DNA of 64,000 nucleotides from an uncultured Erythrobacter sp. (GTDB taxonomy: Bacteria; Pseudomonadota; Alphaproteobacteria; Sphingomonadales; Sphingomonadaceae). The notes under the pieces are model-generated. The model was not told where the DNA came from. It did not search any database and saw only the letters and a program-made list of their open reading frames with translations. The stretch lies in NCBI RefSeq assembly GCF_947497915.1, contig NZ_CANMIJ010000001.1:473501-537500 (forward strand), given 5' to 3'. The translations under genes were made by a program, and so were the position numbers. Below are positions 38,677 to 49,419 of the stretch, piece after piece (position 1 is the stretch's first letter; each line of letters opens with the position of its first letter).

Positions 38677-39747
38677 ATGCTCTATCTACTCGCGGAATGG
38701 CTTAGCTTTGAAGGCGCGCTGAATCTGGTGCGCTATCAGACGTTCCGTTTCGGCGCGACGTTGATGACGGCGCTTGTCCTTGGCCTGATTATCGGCCCGC
38801 GTTTCATCAATATGCTGCGTGTGCGTCAGGGCAAAGGTCAGCCGATCCGCGAAGACGGCCCGCAAACGCACCTCGCCAAGGTTGGCACGCCGACTATGGG
38901 CGGGTTGATGATCCTTGTTTCGCTGGTGCTGTCGCTGTTGCTTTGGATGGATTTGAAGAACCCGCTGGTTTGGGCTTGTCTTGCGGTGACCATCGGTTTC
39001 GGCCTGATCGGCTTCCTCGATGACTACGATAAAGTGACCAAGAACAGCCATGCTGGGCTTTCAGGAAAGATCCGTCTGCTCGCGGAATTCGCCGTTGCCG
39101 GCGTCGCCTCTTATTTAATTGTCAGCCAGATCAACACCAATCTCTACATCCCGTTTTTCTCCGATGTCAGCATTCCTTTGGGGCCGTTTTACTATCTCTT
39201 TGCCGCCTTCGTGATTGTAGGTGCGGGCAATGCGGTGAACCTGACCGACGGGCTTGATGGCCTTGCGATCATGCCGGTGATTATCGCGGCGGGCACTTTT
39301 GCAATTATCGCCTATCTCGTCGGGCGCGTCGATTTCAGTGAATATCTCGGCATTCCGCATGTTGAGGGCGCCGGTGAGCTGGCGATATTCTCCGCTGCGA
39401 TCATGGGGGCGGGTCTCGCTTTCCTATGGTTCAATGCGCCGCCTGCTGCGGTGTTTATGGGCGACACCGGATCGCTGGCTCTTGGCGGAGCTCTCGGCGC
39501 AATTGCTGTGGCAAGCCACCACGAGGTTGTGCTTGCAATCGTCGGCGGCCTGTTCGTGCTTGAAGCGGTATCTGTCATCATTCAGGTCTTTTGGTTCAAA
39601 CGGACGGGCAAGCGGGTGTTCCGCATGGCCCCGATCCATCACCATTTCGAACAGCTCGGTTGGAGCGAGAGCAAAGTTGTGATCCGTTTCTGGATCATCT
39701 CGATCATCCTCGCCCTTATCGGTCTTGCCACATTGAAGTTGAGGTAA
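38677..39747 (+). CDS. mraY: phospho-MurNAc-pentapeptide transferase
   Basis: Transfers phospho-MurNAc-pentapeptide to undecaprenyl phosphate, making lipid I at the inner membrane. About ten transmembrane helices are visible; diagnostic motifs are [25 protein letters not shown] and MAPIHHHFE. 356 residues. It starts 20 bases after murF, one of the few gaps in the cluster. Confidence 0.98.
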   Translation: MLYLLAEWLSFEGALNLVRYQTFRFGATLMTALVLGLIIGPRFINMLRVRQGKGQPIREDGPQTHLAKVGTPTMGGLMILVSLVLSLLLWMDLKNPLVWACLAVTIGFGLIGFLDDYDKVTKNSHAGLSGKIRLLAEFAVAGVASYLIVSQINTNLYIPFFSDVSIPLGPFYYLFAAFVIVGAGNAVNLTDGLDGLAIMPVIIAAGTFAIIAYLVGRVDFSEYLGIPHVEGAGELAIFSAAIMGAGLAFLWFNAPPAAVFMGDTGSLALGGALGAIAVASHHEVVLAIVGGLFVLEAVSVIIQVFWFKRTGKRVFRMAPIHHHFEQLGWSESKVVIRFWIISIILALIGLATLKLR

Positions 39748-39758
39748 CGGACAGGCGC

Positions 39759-41147
39759 GTGATCACTTCCCCTGCCTTTACCGGAAAACGCTATGCCGTC
39801 CTCGGTCTCGCGCGCTCCGGTGCGGCGACAGTGGAGGCATTGCTCGCAAGCGGAGCCGATGTCACCGCTTGGGACAGGCAGGATGTCGCGCGTGAACCGT
39901 TCGCGGATCGCTGCACAATTGCCGATCCGTTGGATATCGACCTAAGCGGTTTTTCAGGCGTCGTTGTGTCGCCGGGCGTCCCTCTGAATACGCATCCGAT
40001 CAAGCCGCATGCTGAGAAATTCGGCGTACCTGTTATCGGTGATGTTGAGCTGTTCGCGCTGGCTCGCGGTGATCTTCACGATCATAAAGTTGTCGGCATC
40101 ACGGGTACGAATGGCAAATCTACCACGACTGCATTGCTGCACCACATTCTGGAAATGGCGGGCATTCCGGCGGTTATGGGCGGCAATATTGGCGAGCCTA
40201 TCCTGTCTCGTGAGCCGCTCGTGCCGAATGAGAACGGCGTCGGGGTCTATGTACTCGAACTGTCGAGCTATCAAATTGACCTCACACGCTCGCTCGCTTG
40301 CGAGGTTGCCGCGCTCACCAACATTACACCAGATCATCTCGACCGCTATGATGGTTTTGAGGATTATGCGTTCTCAAAAGGTCGTCTGTTCGCGATGCAA
40401 GGATCGGGTCAGTTTGCTGTATTCGGTTCAACCGAAGGCGCAGCGGGCGCGGTGATGATGGCAGAGCAATCGCGCCGCGCCGATGGCCGCGCCGTTGCCG
40501 CCGATCTTTGGCGCTTTGCACCCATGCAAAGCGAATGGCCAAGCCTGCAGGGCCCGCATAATCTTGAAAATGTAGCAGTCGCCGTCGCGCTCGCCGAAGA
40601 ATTGGGCGTCAGCGAAGCGCAATGGCGCCATGCCTTGCCGCGTTTTCGCAACCTGCCGCACCGGATGGAGCTGGTTTGCGAAGAGGCGGGCGTCCTCTTT
40701 ATCAACGATAGCAAGGCGACCAATCCGGCCTCGACTGCGCCTGCTCTTGCCGCGTTTCCCCCTGATCCCAGCATTCGCGGCGGCATCGCCCGTGTGCATT
40801 GGATTGTCGGCGGTCTCGCCAAAGAAGACGGCTTGGGCGAATGCGAAGCCATGCTTGGAAATATCGCGGCGGCATACACAGTGGGGGAAGCTGGTCCGCG
40901 CTTTGCCGAACTGCTCGAAGGCCGCGTGCCGAATGTCGAGAAATGCGAGTTGATCAGCGAGGCGGTGAGCCGCGCGCGCGAAGCCGCAATAACCGGCGAT
41001 GTTGTGATGTTCTCCCCCGCCTGCGCCAGTTTTGATCAGTTTCGTGACTATGAGAAACGCGGCCAGCATTTCCGATCATTGGTCGGCGTCATTGCAGAGC
41101 ACGGCGATTGCACACCAGAAGCGTATGACACGGATATCGCGTCATGA
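39759..41147 (+). CDS. murD: UDP-MurNAc-L-alanine:D-glutamate ligase
   Basis: Adds D-glutamate to the stem peptide. The N-terminal dinucleotide fold opens YAVLGLARSGAATV, the ATP loop is GTNGKSTTTALL, and the ligase signature ALTNITPDHLDRYDGFEDY is present, as is the substrate lysine context NDSKATNPAST. I take the GTG at 39759 as start (462 residues, ribosome site GGACAGG). The tracked ORF begins inside mraY, in the wrong frame for it. Overlaps ftsW by four bases. Confidence 0.95.
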   Translation: MITSPAFTGKRYAVLGLARSGAATVEALLASGADVTAWDRQDVAREPFADRCTIADPLDIDLSGFSGVVVSPGVPLNTHPIKPHAEKFGVPVIGDVELFALARGDLHDHKVVGITGTNGKSTTTALLHHILEMAGIPAVMGGNIGEPILSREPLVPNENGVGVYVLELSSYQIDLTRSLACEVAALTNITPDHLDRYDGFEDYAFSKGRLFAMQGSGQFAVFGSTEGAAGAVMMAEQSRRADGRAVAADLWRFAPMQSEWPSLQGPHNLENVAVAVALAEELGVSEAQWRHALPRFRNLPHRMELVCEEAGVLFINDSKATNPASTAPALAAFPPDPSIRGGIARVHWIVGGLAKEDGLGECEAMLGNIAAAYTVGEAGPRFAELLEGRVPNVEKCELISEAVSRAREAAITGDVVMFSPACASFDQFRDYEKRGQHFRSLVGVIAEHGDCTPEAYDTDIAS

Positions 41148-42388
41148 ATTCGCCGGGCACCCTTTCTGCGCCGCGCGGGGAGCGCGCATTCCACGCGCCG
41201 GTTCCTTCGAACCGCAAATTTAGCGAGCATGCGCGCATCTGGTGGCGTGAGCTTGATAAATGGCTGCTGTTTATGATCCTGCTGCTGATGGCGCTGGGCA
41301 CTGTTGCCGTTGCCGCGGCTGCTCCTGCTGCATCCGAGCAGTTGGGCCGGCGCGGGATCGAGGTGAGTGAATTCCACTATCTTCGCCAACATATCATGTG
41401 GCAGATAATGGGTATCGGCGGGATGATCGCGGTGTCATTCCTAGACCGCGAAACTGCGCGGCGTCTGGGCATTCTGGTCTTTGTCGGGTTTCTATTCCTG
41501 CTGTTTCTTGTTCCGCTCATCGGAGTGGAGAAGAACGGGGCACGGCGCTGGCTGGAATTCGGCATGTCGCTTCAGCCTTCGGAGTTCTTGAAGCCCGGCT
41601 TTGCGATTGTTCTCGCCTGGATACTCAGCATGAAGTTGCGCGATCAAAACTTGCCCGTGCTGACTGTTGTGACAGCGATCATGGGGTTGGTTGCAGGGCT
41701 TTTGATGCTGCAGCCGAATCTTGGCGCTACCATCCTGTTTGGCGGCGTATGGTTTGTGCTTGTCCTGCTGGCCGGCGTTTCGATCCAAAGGATTGGCGCG
41801 CTGATTGGTGCGGGGCTGGTCGCGCTTACGGCGACGTATTTCCTTTATGATAATGCGCGTTACCGGATCGATTCCTTCCTCGGCGGAGGCACTGCTTTTG
41901 ATCAGGTTGATCTGGCGCAGCGCACGCTGCTCGCAGGCGGATGGACGGGCAGCGGGCTGTGGCTTGGTATTCGCAAGATGAACCTGCCGGAACCGCACAC
42001 GGACTACATCTTCTCCGTCATCGGTGAGGAGTTTGGCCTGTTAATGTGCGGGCTCATAGTGTTGCTCTATCTTGCGATCATCGGGAAAGCGTTGATGCGG
42101 CTTGTCGATGAGGACAATCTGTTTGCGCTGCTTGCAGGGGCAGGCCTTGTCACCCAAATCGGGGGGCAGGCATTCATCAACATTCTGGTGAATTTGCAGC
42201 TGTTCCCGTCGAAAGGGATGACCTTGCCGCTGATCAGCTATGGCGGTTCGTCCACTTTGGCGGTGTGCTTCACAGTGGGGCTGCTGCTCGCGATAACCCG
42301 GCGCAATCCGTTTCTTGAGCGGGAAAGCACCGGGCTGAAAGATATATTCGATCGCCCCAAAAACGGGCGGAGGGAGGAACGCGCATGA
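41144..42388 (+). CDS. ftsW: SEDS peptidoglycan polymerase FtsW
   Basis: Septal glycosyltransferase that polymerises lipid II together with FtsI. About ten transmembrane helices; SEDS signatures include RRWLEFGMSLQPSEFLKPG, QPNLGATI, the active-site-adjacent FSVIGEEFGLL and GGSSTLAVC. 414 residues with a 35-residue cytoplasmic lead before the first helix. ATG overlaps murD and its stop overlaps murG. Confidence 0.97.
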   Translation: MNSPGTLSAPRGERAFHAPVPSNRKFSEHARIWWRELDKWLLFMILLLMALGTVAVAAAAPAASEQLGRRGIEVSEFHYLRQHIMWQIMGIGGMIAVSFLDRETARRLGILVFVGFLFLLFLVPLIGVEKNGARRWLEFGMSLQPSEFLKPGFAIVLAWILSMKLRDQNLPVLTVVTAIMGLVAGLLMLQPNLGATILFGGVWFVLVLLAGVSIQRIGALIGAGLVALTATYFLYDNARYRIDSFLGGGTAFDQVDLAQRTLLAGGWTGSGLWLGIRKMNLPEPHTDYIFSVIGEEFGLLMCGLIVLLYLAIIGKALMRLVDEDNLFALLAGAGLVTQIGGQAFINILVNLQLFPSKGMTLPLISYGGSSTLAVCFTVGLLLAITRRNPFLERESTGLKDIFDRPKNGRREERA

Positions 42389-43620
42389 ACAGCGAGACAC
42401 AGCAGGCAGTGCCCACCGGCGCCAGTCGGCATTTCGTCCTCGCCGCAGGGGGAACGGGCGGCCATTTGATCCCGGCCTTTGCGCTCGCCACGGAGCTTGA
42501 GGCGCGGGGCCACCATGTTGCTTTGATCACCGATGATCGCGGGGCCAATATCCCGGGTAAGCCGGACAGTTTGACGGCGCACGTTTTGCCAGCGGGCCGG
42601 TTTGGTAAGAACCCGCTCAACTGGTTCAAAGGTGCGCGCGCTGTCCTTGAAGGGCGCAATATGGCGCTGCGCCTGTTTGAAAGTTTTGAACCCAGCGCAG
42701 TGATCGGTTTTGGCGGCTATCCCGCTTTGCCCGCACTCCTCGCCGCAACATCCGCAGGCGTGCCCAGCGTCGTTCATGAACAGAATGCGGTTCTAGGCCG
42801 TGTGAACCGCCTGCTCGCTGGACGGGTGGATGCGATTGCGACATCTTATTCCCAAGTCGAACGGCTGAAACCGAAATACCTCAACAAAACGCATCTGGTC
42901 GGCAACCCTGTACGCGAAGAGGTTCTGGCTTTGCGCGATCAGGAATTCCCTCCCTTTACCGAAGATGGCTTGCTTCGCGTTTTGGTGACCGGCGGCAGTC
43001 AGGGCGCGAGCATCCTTTCCGACGTTGTGCCTGACGGGCTCTCGATGCTTCCCGATGGATTGCGCGCGCGCCTGCAAGTAACTCAGCAATGCCGCAGCGA
43101 AGATGTGGACCGCGTGCGAGAACGCTATGCAAATCACGATATTCCGGCAGAACTCGGCACCTATTTCGAAGACATGCATGAACGCCTTGCCGATACCCAT
43201 CTGTTTATCGGGCGGGCAGGCGCGTCGACTATTGCCGAGTTAACGGCAGTGGGCAGGCCGGGTATCCTTGTGCCCTTGCCGATTGCGACGGACGATCATC
43301 AGGCTGTGAACACCCGCGATGTTGTGAAAGCGGGTGGGGCGCGGATGATCCGCCAGAACAGCTTCACACCTAAAGAGCTGGCCAAGCAAATCCAGGCAAT
43401 GGCGCAGAATCCATCGAGCCTCGCCAATGCGGCGCATGGCGCGTGGAATTGCGGCTATCCCAACGCCGCGAAAGACCTCGCCGATTTGGTTGATAGCATG
43501 GCGGGTATCGATTTGATGGATGTCGTTCGCGTCGGTGATGCAAAACCGCGCGCTGCGAAAACTGCGACACAAACCCAGCCTGCGACCCGCGATGCGTCCA
43601 AGAAAGACGTTGCTGCATGA
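42385..43620 (+). CDS. murG: lipid II synthase MurG
   Basis: GT28 family enzyme adding GlcNAc to lipid I on the cytoplasmic face. The glycine-rich [16 protein letters not shown], the [16 protein letters not shown] segment, [15 protein letters not shown] and the UDP-GlcNAc loop [13 protein letters not shown] are present. At 411 residues it has about 40 more at the C-terminus than usual, a Lys/Thr-rich tail. Overlaps ftsW and murC by four bases. Confidence 0.97.
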   Translation: MNSETQQAVPTGASRHFVLAAGGTGGHLIPAFALATELEARGHHVALITDDRGANIPGKPDSLTAHVLPAGRFGKNPLNWFKGARAVLEGRNMALRLFESFEPSAVIGFGGYPALPALLAATSAGVPSVVHEQNAVLGRVNRLLAGRVDAIATSYSQVERLKPKYLNKTHLVGNPVREEVLALRDQEFPPFTEDGLLRVLVTGGSQGASILSDVVPDGLSMLPDGLRARLQVTQQCRSEDVDRVRERYANHDIPAELGTYFEDMHERLADTHLFIGRAGASTIAELTAVGRPGILVPLPIATDDHQAVNTRDVVKAGGARMIRQNSFTPKELAKQIQAMAQNPSSLANAAHGAWNCGYPNAAKDLADLVDSMAGIDLMDVVRVGDAKPRAAKTATQTQPATRDASKKDVAA

Positions 43621-45053
43621 AGGGTGTCGGCACAGACATTGGCACGATCCATTTCGTCGGCATCGGCGGCATCGGCATGTCCGGTATTGCCGAGGTGATG
43701 GCGAACTTAGGCTATTCAGTGCAGGGTAGCGACATCAAGGAAAGCCCCGTTGTCGATCGATTGCGCGGGCGCGGCGTGAAAATCGCTATCGGCCATGCTG
43801 CCGATAATGTTGAAGGTGCGGCCGTAGTGGTAACCTCAACAGCCGTGCGGCGAACCAATCCCGAAGTCGCGTATGCGCTAGAAAACCGCATTCCCGTGGT
43901 GCGCCGCGCCGAAATGCTGGCTGAGCTCATGCGCCTGAAATCAACCGTCGCAGTTGCTGGAACGCACGGAAAGACCACCACGACGAGTATGATTGCCGCC
44001 CTTCTGGATGCAGGCAAGATCGATCCGACCGTTATCAATGGTGGTATTATCGAACAATATGGCTCCAACGCGCGCCTTGGCGACAGCGATTGGATGGTTG
44101 TCGAAGCGGATGAAAGCGATGGCAGCTTCCTGCGGCTCGACGGGACGATTGCGGTGGTTACCAATATCGACCCAGAGCACCTCGATCATTACGGCGATTT
44201 TGACGGTGTCAAAAAGGCGTTTGTCGAGTTCATTCACAACGTTCCGTTCTATGGCGCGGCGATCCTGTGCGTCGACCATCCTGAAGTTCAGGCGGTGATC
44301 GGCAATGTGCGCGACCGTAAGGTTGTGACCTACGGCTTCTCACTGCAGGCCGACATTTGCGGCGTGAACATCCGTGCGATTGATGGCGGGAATACGTTTG
44401 ATGTGATCGTGCGTCAGCGCGGCGAAGAGGATCGCCGGATCGAAGGCGTTCACCTCCCCATGCCGGGCCGGCACAACGTGCAGAATGCGCTCGCCGCGAT
44501 TGCCGTCGCGGTTGAGATGGGTTGCCCGGATGACATTATTTGCACCGGCTTCGGCGCGTTTGGCGGTGTGCGCCGCCGCTTTACCAAAGCGGGCACTGTT
44601 CCATTCGATACAGGCGCAGCCGTTGTTATCGACGATTACGCCCACCACCCGGTCGAGATTAAAGCCGTGCTTGGCGCGGCGCGCGAACAGGTCGACGCCG
44701 CCGGCATCGGTGGCCGCGTGATCGCTGTTGCCCAGCCGCACCGCTACACACGGCTCAATGATCTGATGGATGACTTCCAATCGTGCTTTAACGATGCCGA
44801 TAGTGTCTATGTCACGCCAGTTTACGAAGCAGGCGAAGACCCGATTGAGGGCGCAGATTCCGCAGCTTTGGTTGCTGGCCTAAAATCGCGCGGGCATCGC
44901 AGCGCGGCTGTGATCGAAGACGAAAATGCGCTGGCAGGAGCACTGGCCGCAGATATCACCGCCGGTGACATCATCGTATGCCTCGGCGCGGGGGATATCA
45001 CCCGCTGGGCGGCTGGTCTCGCACCCGCGATTGAATCAAAGCGGGGGTCATGA
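43617..45053 (+). CDS. murC: UDP-MurNAc:L-alanine ligase
   Basis: First stem-peptide ligase. N-terminal fold with [19 protein letters not shown] loop [11 protein letters not shown], ligase signatures [12 protein letters not shown] and [12 protein letters not shown]. 478 residues. Overlaps murG and murB by four bases each. Confidence 0.98.
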   Translation: MKGVGTDIGTIHFVGIGGIGMSGIAEVMANLGYSVQGSDIKESPVVDRLRGRGVKIAIGHAADNVEGAAVVVTSTAVRRTNPEVAYALENRIPVVRRAEMLAELMRLKSTVAVAGTHGKTTTTSMIAALLDAGKIDPTVINGGIIEQYGSNARLGDSDWMVVEADESDGSFLRLDGTIAVVTNIDPEHLDHYGDFDGVKKAFVEFIHNVPFYGAAILCVDHPEVQAVIGNVRDRKVVTYGFSLQADICGVNIRAIDGGNTFDVIVRQRGEEDRRIEGVHLPMPGRHNVQNALAAIAVAVEMGCPDDIICTGFGAFGGVRRRFTKAGTVPFDTGAAVVIDDYAHHPVEIKAVLGAAREQVDAAGIGGRVIAVAQPHRYTRLNDLMDDFQSCFNDADSVYVTPVYEAGEDPIEGADSAALVAGLKSRGHRSAAVIEDENALAGALAADITAGDIIVCLGAGDITRWAAGLAPAIESKRGS

Positions 45054-46021
45054 CGATGCAACAACCCGATGACTGGCTTGACCGTGATGATGGCTCCGCT
45101 CCTAATTGCGCAATCGAAGGCGGCGCGAGCGCGCCTGTGCCTGTCGAAGGCATTCGCGGCACTCTGACCTGTGAGGCTCCGCTCGATAAATTTGTCTGGT
45201 TCAAAAGCGGCGGCAAAGCCGACTGGCTGTTTGAACCTGCCGATATCGAAGACCTGAAATTCTTCTGCGAGCATCTCGACGGATCCATGCCGATTATGGC
45301 ACTGGGTGTGGGATCAAACATGATCATCCGTGATGGCGGCGTACCCGGCATTGTCATCAAGCTTGGCAAGCCGTTTATGGACATCGAAATTACCGGCGAC
45401 ACCACTTTGCAAGCGGGCTCAGCCGCTCCGGTCAGCATTGTGTCACGCCGCGCGGCGAAAGCGGGCATTGACGGTCTTGCATTCTTCACCGGCATTCCGG
45501 GATCGGTTGGCGGCGTTACTCGCATGAATGGCGGCTGTTACGGGCGCGAAACATGCGATGTGCTGACAGAGTGCGATGTCATTCTGCCCGATGGCCAATT
45601 TGTGACTCTTTCGAACAGCGACCTGCAATACAGCTACCGCCACTCGGCCTTGCCTGATGGCGCGATTGTCGTTGCAGCCCGTTTCGAAGGTTTCCTTGGC
45701 GATCCTGATACGATCAAGGCCGAGATGGACCGCATTTCGAGCGAGCGCAAAGATTCGCAACCCATTGGCAGCCGTACAGGCGGGTCCACTTTCAAAAACC
45801 CTCCCGGCCATAGCAGCTGGAAATTGATCGACGATGCCGGGCTGCGCGGATTTAAGCATGGCGGCGCGCAGGTTTCTGAAAAGCACTGCAATTTCCTGAT
45901 CAACACAGGTGATGCGACCAGCACCGAGATCGAAGAGTTGGGCGAAATTGTTCGCGAGAAGGTCTACGCCAATTCGGGTATTCAGCTCGAATGGGAGATC
46001 AAGCGGGTTGGGCGGCCATAA
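45050..46021 (+). CDS. murB: UDP-N-acetylenolpyruvoylglucosamine reductase
   Basis: FAD enzyme making UDP-MurNAc. FAD-binding [22 protein letters not shown] and the catalytic-serine context [14 protein letters not shown] are seen. The type-II architecture (323 residues, lacking the Tyr loop of E. coli MurB) fits alphaproteobacteria. An N-terminal stretch of about 35 residues rich in Asp and Pro precedes the fold. Confidence 0.96.
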   Translation: MTMQQPDDWLDRDDGSAPNCAIEGGASAPVPVEGIRGTLTCEAPLDKFVWFKSGGKADWLFEPADIEDLKFFCEHLDGSMPIMALGVGSNMIIRDGGVPGIVIKLGKPFMDIEITGDTTLQAGSAAPVSIVSRRAAKAGIDGLAFFTGIPGSVGGVTRMNGGCYGRETCDVLTECDVILPDGQFVTLSNSDLQYSYRHSALPDGAIVVAARFEGFLGDPDTIKAEMDRISSERKDSQPIGSRTGGSTFKNPPGHSSWKLIDDAGLRGFKHGGAQVSEKHCNFLINTGDATSTEIEELGEIVREKVYANSGIQLEWEIKRVGRP

Positions 46022-46025
46022 GGAT

Positions 46026-47003
46026 ATGGGCGTGACCGAACCTCTCCACGTCGCCGTTCTGATGGGCGGTTGGGCGAATGAGCGTGAAGTGTCGTTGATG
46101 AGCGGCGCAGGCGTGGCCGATGCGTTGGAAAGCAAGGGGCACCGCGTGACCGAAATCGACATGGGCCGCGACGTGGCTCATAAGATTGCCGAAGCTGCGC
46201 CAGACGTGGTGTTCAACGCGCTGCACGGCGTTCCCGGTGAAGACGGAACGGTTCAGGGCATGCTCGATCTGATGGGCGTTCCCTACACCCATTCAGGCGT
46301 CGCAACGTCTGTGATTGCGATCGACAAACAGCTCACCAAACAAGCGCTAGTCCCGCATGGTATCCCGATGCCGGGTGGCCGTATTGTCGCTTCGAATGAA
46401 CTGTTCGAGCGCGATCCTCTTCCACGCCCATATGTTTTAAAACCGGTCAACGAAGGCTCTTCTGTAGGCGTTGCGATTGTCACCGAAGACAGCAATGTCG
46501 GCAATCCTATTGGCCGGAACGCAAAGGGACCATGGCAAGATTTTGACGAGCTTCTTGCGGAACCTTTCATCAAGGGCCGCGAGCTGACAACCGCCGTGAT
46601 CGATGGCCCGGATGGTCCGCGCGCGCTTGGCGTAACAGAGTTGATCATCGAAACCGGCTTTTACGATTACGAGCACAAATACACCGAGGGCCGCACTCAG
46701 CATGTTTGCCCGGCGGCAATTCCGTCGGAAATCGCTGCCTTGTGCGAGGATTACGCAATCCGCGCGCACAAAGTGCTCGGTTGCCACGGGACAAGTCGTA
46801 CCGATTATCGCTGGGACGATGAAGCGGGCGAAGAGGGCCTGTTCGTGCTTGAAACCAACACGCAGCCGGGCATGACTCCGCTGAGCCTCGTGCCAGAACA
46901 AGCGCGCCATGCGGGTATTGATTACCCCGAATTGTGCGACATGATTGTGCGCGAAGCGATGCGAGTTCACGGCGCACAGAAAACGGAGAGCGCCCATGGC
47001 TAA
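46026..47003 (+). CDS. ddl: D-alanine:D-alanine ligase
   Basis: ATP-grasp enzyme joining two D-alanines for murF. N-terminal HVAVLMGGWANEREVSLMSG, NALHGVPGEDGTVQGML, the KPVNEGSSVGV ATP-loop and the C-terminal ETNTQPGMTPLSLVPEQA are all typical. The tracked ORF starts inside murB; ATG at 46026, four bases after the murB stop, is chosen (325 residues). Its 3' end overlaps ftsQ by eight bases. Confidence 0.96.
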   Translation: MGVTEPLHVAVLMGGWANEREVSLMSGAGVADALESKGHRVTEIDMGRDVAHKIAEAAPDVVFNALHGVPGEDGTVQGMLDLMGVPYTHSGVATSVIAIDKQLTKQALVPHGIPMPGGRIVASNELFERDPLPRPYVLKPVNEGSSVGVAIVTEDSNVGNPIGRNAKGPWQDFDELLAEPFIKGRELTTAVIDGPDGPRALGVTELIIETGFYDYEHKYTEGRTQHVCPAAIPSEIAALCEDYAIRAHKVLGCHGTSRTDYRWDDEAGEEGLFVLETNTQPGMTPLSLVPEQARHAGIDYPELCDMIVREAMRVHGAQKTESAHG

Positions 47004-47907
47004 AATCAAGCGTTCAAGTGGGAAAGGCGTTCGCCGCGCGGCGAAGTCGCAAAGCCGCGCCGCCGGCGCTCGCCGCGCGAAAGCCAAGACAAGCGGCATT
47101 GTCGATAGCGCAATGGGCATCCTACCTTTCACAGAAGAGCAATGGAGCCGAATCTGGCTCGCGATTATCATTGGCGGCGCCGTTGCGCTTGCATGGGTGA
47201 TCGCCAACCTAGCGGGCGTTCCGACGATGGCGCAGGCGCAAGTCGCTCAGGTCGCAGCGGATGCCGGTTTTGAAGTCAAACAGGTGCGCGTCACCGGCAC
47301 AAACCGGATGGATGAGCGTGAGGTTTATGCCCGCGCATTGGCCCGCCGCGATCAGCCAATGCCGCAGGTCGATTTGGAGCAGTTGCGCACGGATTTGATG
47401 GACCTTCCTTGGGTCGCCGATGCGCGGGTTTCCGTCCAGCTTCCCGATACGCTAGCCATCGATATCGTAGAGCGTGAACCGCATGCTGTGCTGGAAAAGC
47501 CGGACCGGTTGGTTCTGATTGACGCGGAAGGGCATGAACTAGCCCCCGTCGCCGCAGACAAAGTCGAAGGCCAGCTGCGTATTTCCGGCCCGGGTTCGGC
47601 CAAGCAGGTCGGCAATCTTGATCGCTTGCTCGTGGCGGCGCCCGCGCTTCAACCTCAGGTGAAAGGCGCGGAATGGATCGGCAATCGGCGCTGGAATGTG
47701 ACATTCAAAACCGATCAGGTTCTGGCCCTACCCGAAGGGGAGGACGATGCCGCGTCCGCGCTCGTGAAATTTGCACGGATGGATGGCCAAAACCGTTTGC
47801 TAGGCGGCAAAGTCACCAGTTTTGATATGCGCGATCCGCCGCGGATTTATATGCGCGTGCCGGGCCGTTCTGAAGACATGCCTCTGATCGCCGGAAAAGC
47901 ACCATGA
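46996..47907 (+). CDS. ftsQ: cell division protein FtsQ
   Basis: Bitopic divisome protein. A Lys/Arg-rich cytoplasmic segment of about 50 residues, a transmembrane helix (WLAIIIGGAVALAWVIANLAG), then a POTRA domain (FEVKQVRVTGTNRM) and a beta domain with the FtsQ-type WV.DARVSVQLPDTLAI stretch. 303 residues from the chosen ATG, which overlaps ddl. Followed by ftsA with a four-base overlap. Confidence 0.93.
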   Translation: MAKIKRSSGKGVRRAAKSQSRAAGARRAKAKTSGIVDSAMGILPFTEEQWSRIWLAIIIGGAVALAWVIANLAGVPTMAQAQVAQVAADAGFEVKQVRVTGTNRMDEREVYARALARRDQPMPQVDLEQLRTDLMDLPWVADARVSVQLPDTLAIDIVEREPHAVLEKPDRLVLIDAEGHELAPVAADKVEGQLRISGPGSAKQVGNLDRLLVAAPALQPQVKGAEWIGNRRWNVTFKTDQVLALPEGEDDAASALVKFARMDGQNRLLGGKVTSFDMRDPPRIYMRVPGRSEDMPLIAGKAP

Positions 47908-49238
47908 GCGCTTCTGCCAAAACCAAAATGAGTGCACCGCGCGCACGTCTCGCCAAAGTATTCGGCGCGGTCAACATCGGATCATTCCGCATCTCTGCGA
48001 TGATCATGGGTGAGACTGAAACAGGCGATCTGCTTGTGCTGGGATCGGGCCACCGCGCCAGCCAAGGCATCAAGCGTGGCTATGTCACCGACATGAAAGC
48101 CGCGACCTACGCCATTCGCGATGCTGTCGAACGCGCCGAAAAGAACGCCGGGCAGAGCGTCCAGAGCGTCTGGATCGCATGTGCGGGAGCGGGACTGAAA
48201 AGCCGCGTATCCAAGGTTGAAATTGAGATCGGCGGCCGCCGGATCGAAGAAGATGATGTCGAGCACCTGCTTGTTGCGGCGCGCGATATGATCCAGCCTG
48301 ACGGCCGGACAGTTCTGCATGCGCAGCCCGCGCATTACACGCTGGATGGCGCGCACGGTGTTGCCAATCCGCGCAATCTTCATGCCGAAAGGCTGGGCGT
48401 TGACGTGCATGTCATGCTGGCTGACGGCGCTCCGGTGCGCAATCTGATGGAGGCTGTGCAAAGTGCCCACCTCGAAGTCGAAGGCGTAGTCGCCGCGCCA
48501 TTGGCATCGGGATATGCCTGTCTTTCCATCGAAGAACGCGAATTGGGTGTCGCTTTGGTCGAAATTGGTGCCGACGTAACAAATGTTTCTGTGTTCGCTG
48601 GCGGTATGCTTTTGGGGCTGCGCGCGATCCCGATGGGGTCGGGCGAGATCACCGATGCAATCGCCAGCGCTTTTGGCATCCGGCGTTTTCAGGCAGAACG
48701 GCTGAAATGCGTATCGGGGTCGGCCATCGCGAGCCCGTCTGATCACCGTGAGATGATCCCTGTAAACGGCCCGAACGATGGCTGGGACGAGGAAGCATCT
48801 GGCCCAGTCGCACGCGGGGCGGACGAGAAAAACCGTATCGCGCGGGCCGAACTGGTTTCGGTGGTGACACAGCAACTCTCGCAATTGACGCGCGAAATTG
48901 GTAAGGCACTCAAAGAGATGGGCTTTTCTGGATCGCGCGCAGGGCAAGTTGTGCTCACAGGCGGCGGCGCAGAACTCGCCGGTCTCGCTGAATTCACGCA
49001 AAGCGCGCTGGGTATGCCGGTGCGCATAGGCCGCGCGCCGTCGCTGACGGGATTGCCGGAAGCGCATTCGACGCCGGGTTTTGCGACGCTGGCGGGACTG
49101 TGCCTTTACGCTGCCGATGATCCGATCGACATACGTGCCATCGGATCACGTCACCGCGAGGTACATGGCGGGACTGGCGGTATCGTCGGAGCCGCTGGCT
49201 TCTCGAGGCTGTTTCGCGCGCTGAAAGAGTATTTCTGA
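47904..49238 (+). CDS. ftsA: cell division protein FtsA
   Basis: Actin-like membrane tether of FtsZ. Phosphate-1-like FGAVNIGSFRISAMI opening, SHDS1C-type domain in the middle, the adenosine loop VVLTGGGAELAGL, and a C-terminal amphipathic helix (FSRLFRALKEYF) that would bind the membrane. 444 residues. It ends the run of overlapping genes; ftsZ follows after 181 bases. Confidence 0.96.
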   Translation: MSASAKTKMSAPRARLAKVFGAVNIGSFRISAMIMGETETGDLLVLGSGHRASQGIKRGYVTDMKAATYAIRDAVERAEKNAGQSVQSVWIACAGAGLKSRVSKVEIEIGGRRIEEDDVEHLLVAARDMIQPDGRTVLHAQPAHYTLDGAHGVANPRNLHAERLGVDVHVMLADGAPVRNLMEAVQSAHLEVEGVVAAPLASGYACLSIEERELGVALVEIGADVTNVSVFAGGMLLGLRAIPMGSGEITDAIASAFGIRRFQAERLKCVSGSAIASPSDHREMIPVNGPNDGWDEEASGPVARGADEKNRIARAELVSVVTQQLSQLTREIGKALKEMGFSGSRAGQVVLTGGGAELAGLAEFTQSALGMPVRIGRAPSLTGLPEAHSTPGFATLAGLCLYAADDPIDIRAIGSRHREVHGGTGGIVGAAGFSRLFRALKEYF

Positions 49239-49293
49239 GGTAACGCGAGATTTTAACGCGGTACTGCGAGACGTATGAGGGTTAATAAGCCGC

Positions 49294-49302
49294 TGTGGAT
49301 AA
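49294..49302 (-). promoter_or_regulatory. consensus DnaA box in the ftsA-ftsZ gap
   Basis: TGTGGATAA on the plus strand is TTATCCACA on the minus strand, a perfect match to the high-affinity DnaA box. It is 118 bases before the ftsZ ATG. In Caulobacter DnaA is known to act at ftsZ, so this may link initiation with division here, but a single 9-mer can occur by chance. Confidence 0.5.
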
Positions 49303-49419
49303 GGATTTCTGCGGTATAACGGGCTTGTAGTGATTATGGCACAAGCGATCCTGAGTAGAAAAGCACGACTAAGGCGGAAAATATAACAGGGACGCCCGTC
49401 TGCTTAGAGGAAGATTAAA

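Noticed and set aside
43370-43678. Minus-strand ORFs within murG/murC and elsewhere in the dcw cluster
   Set aside because: Antisense shadows typical of high-GC coding sequence; the plus-strand genes are certain.
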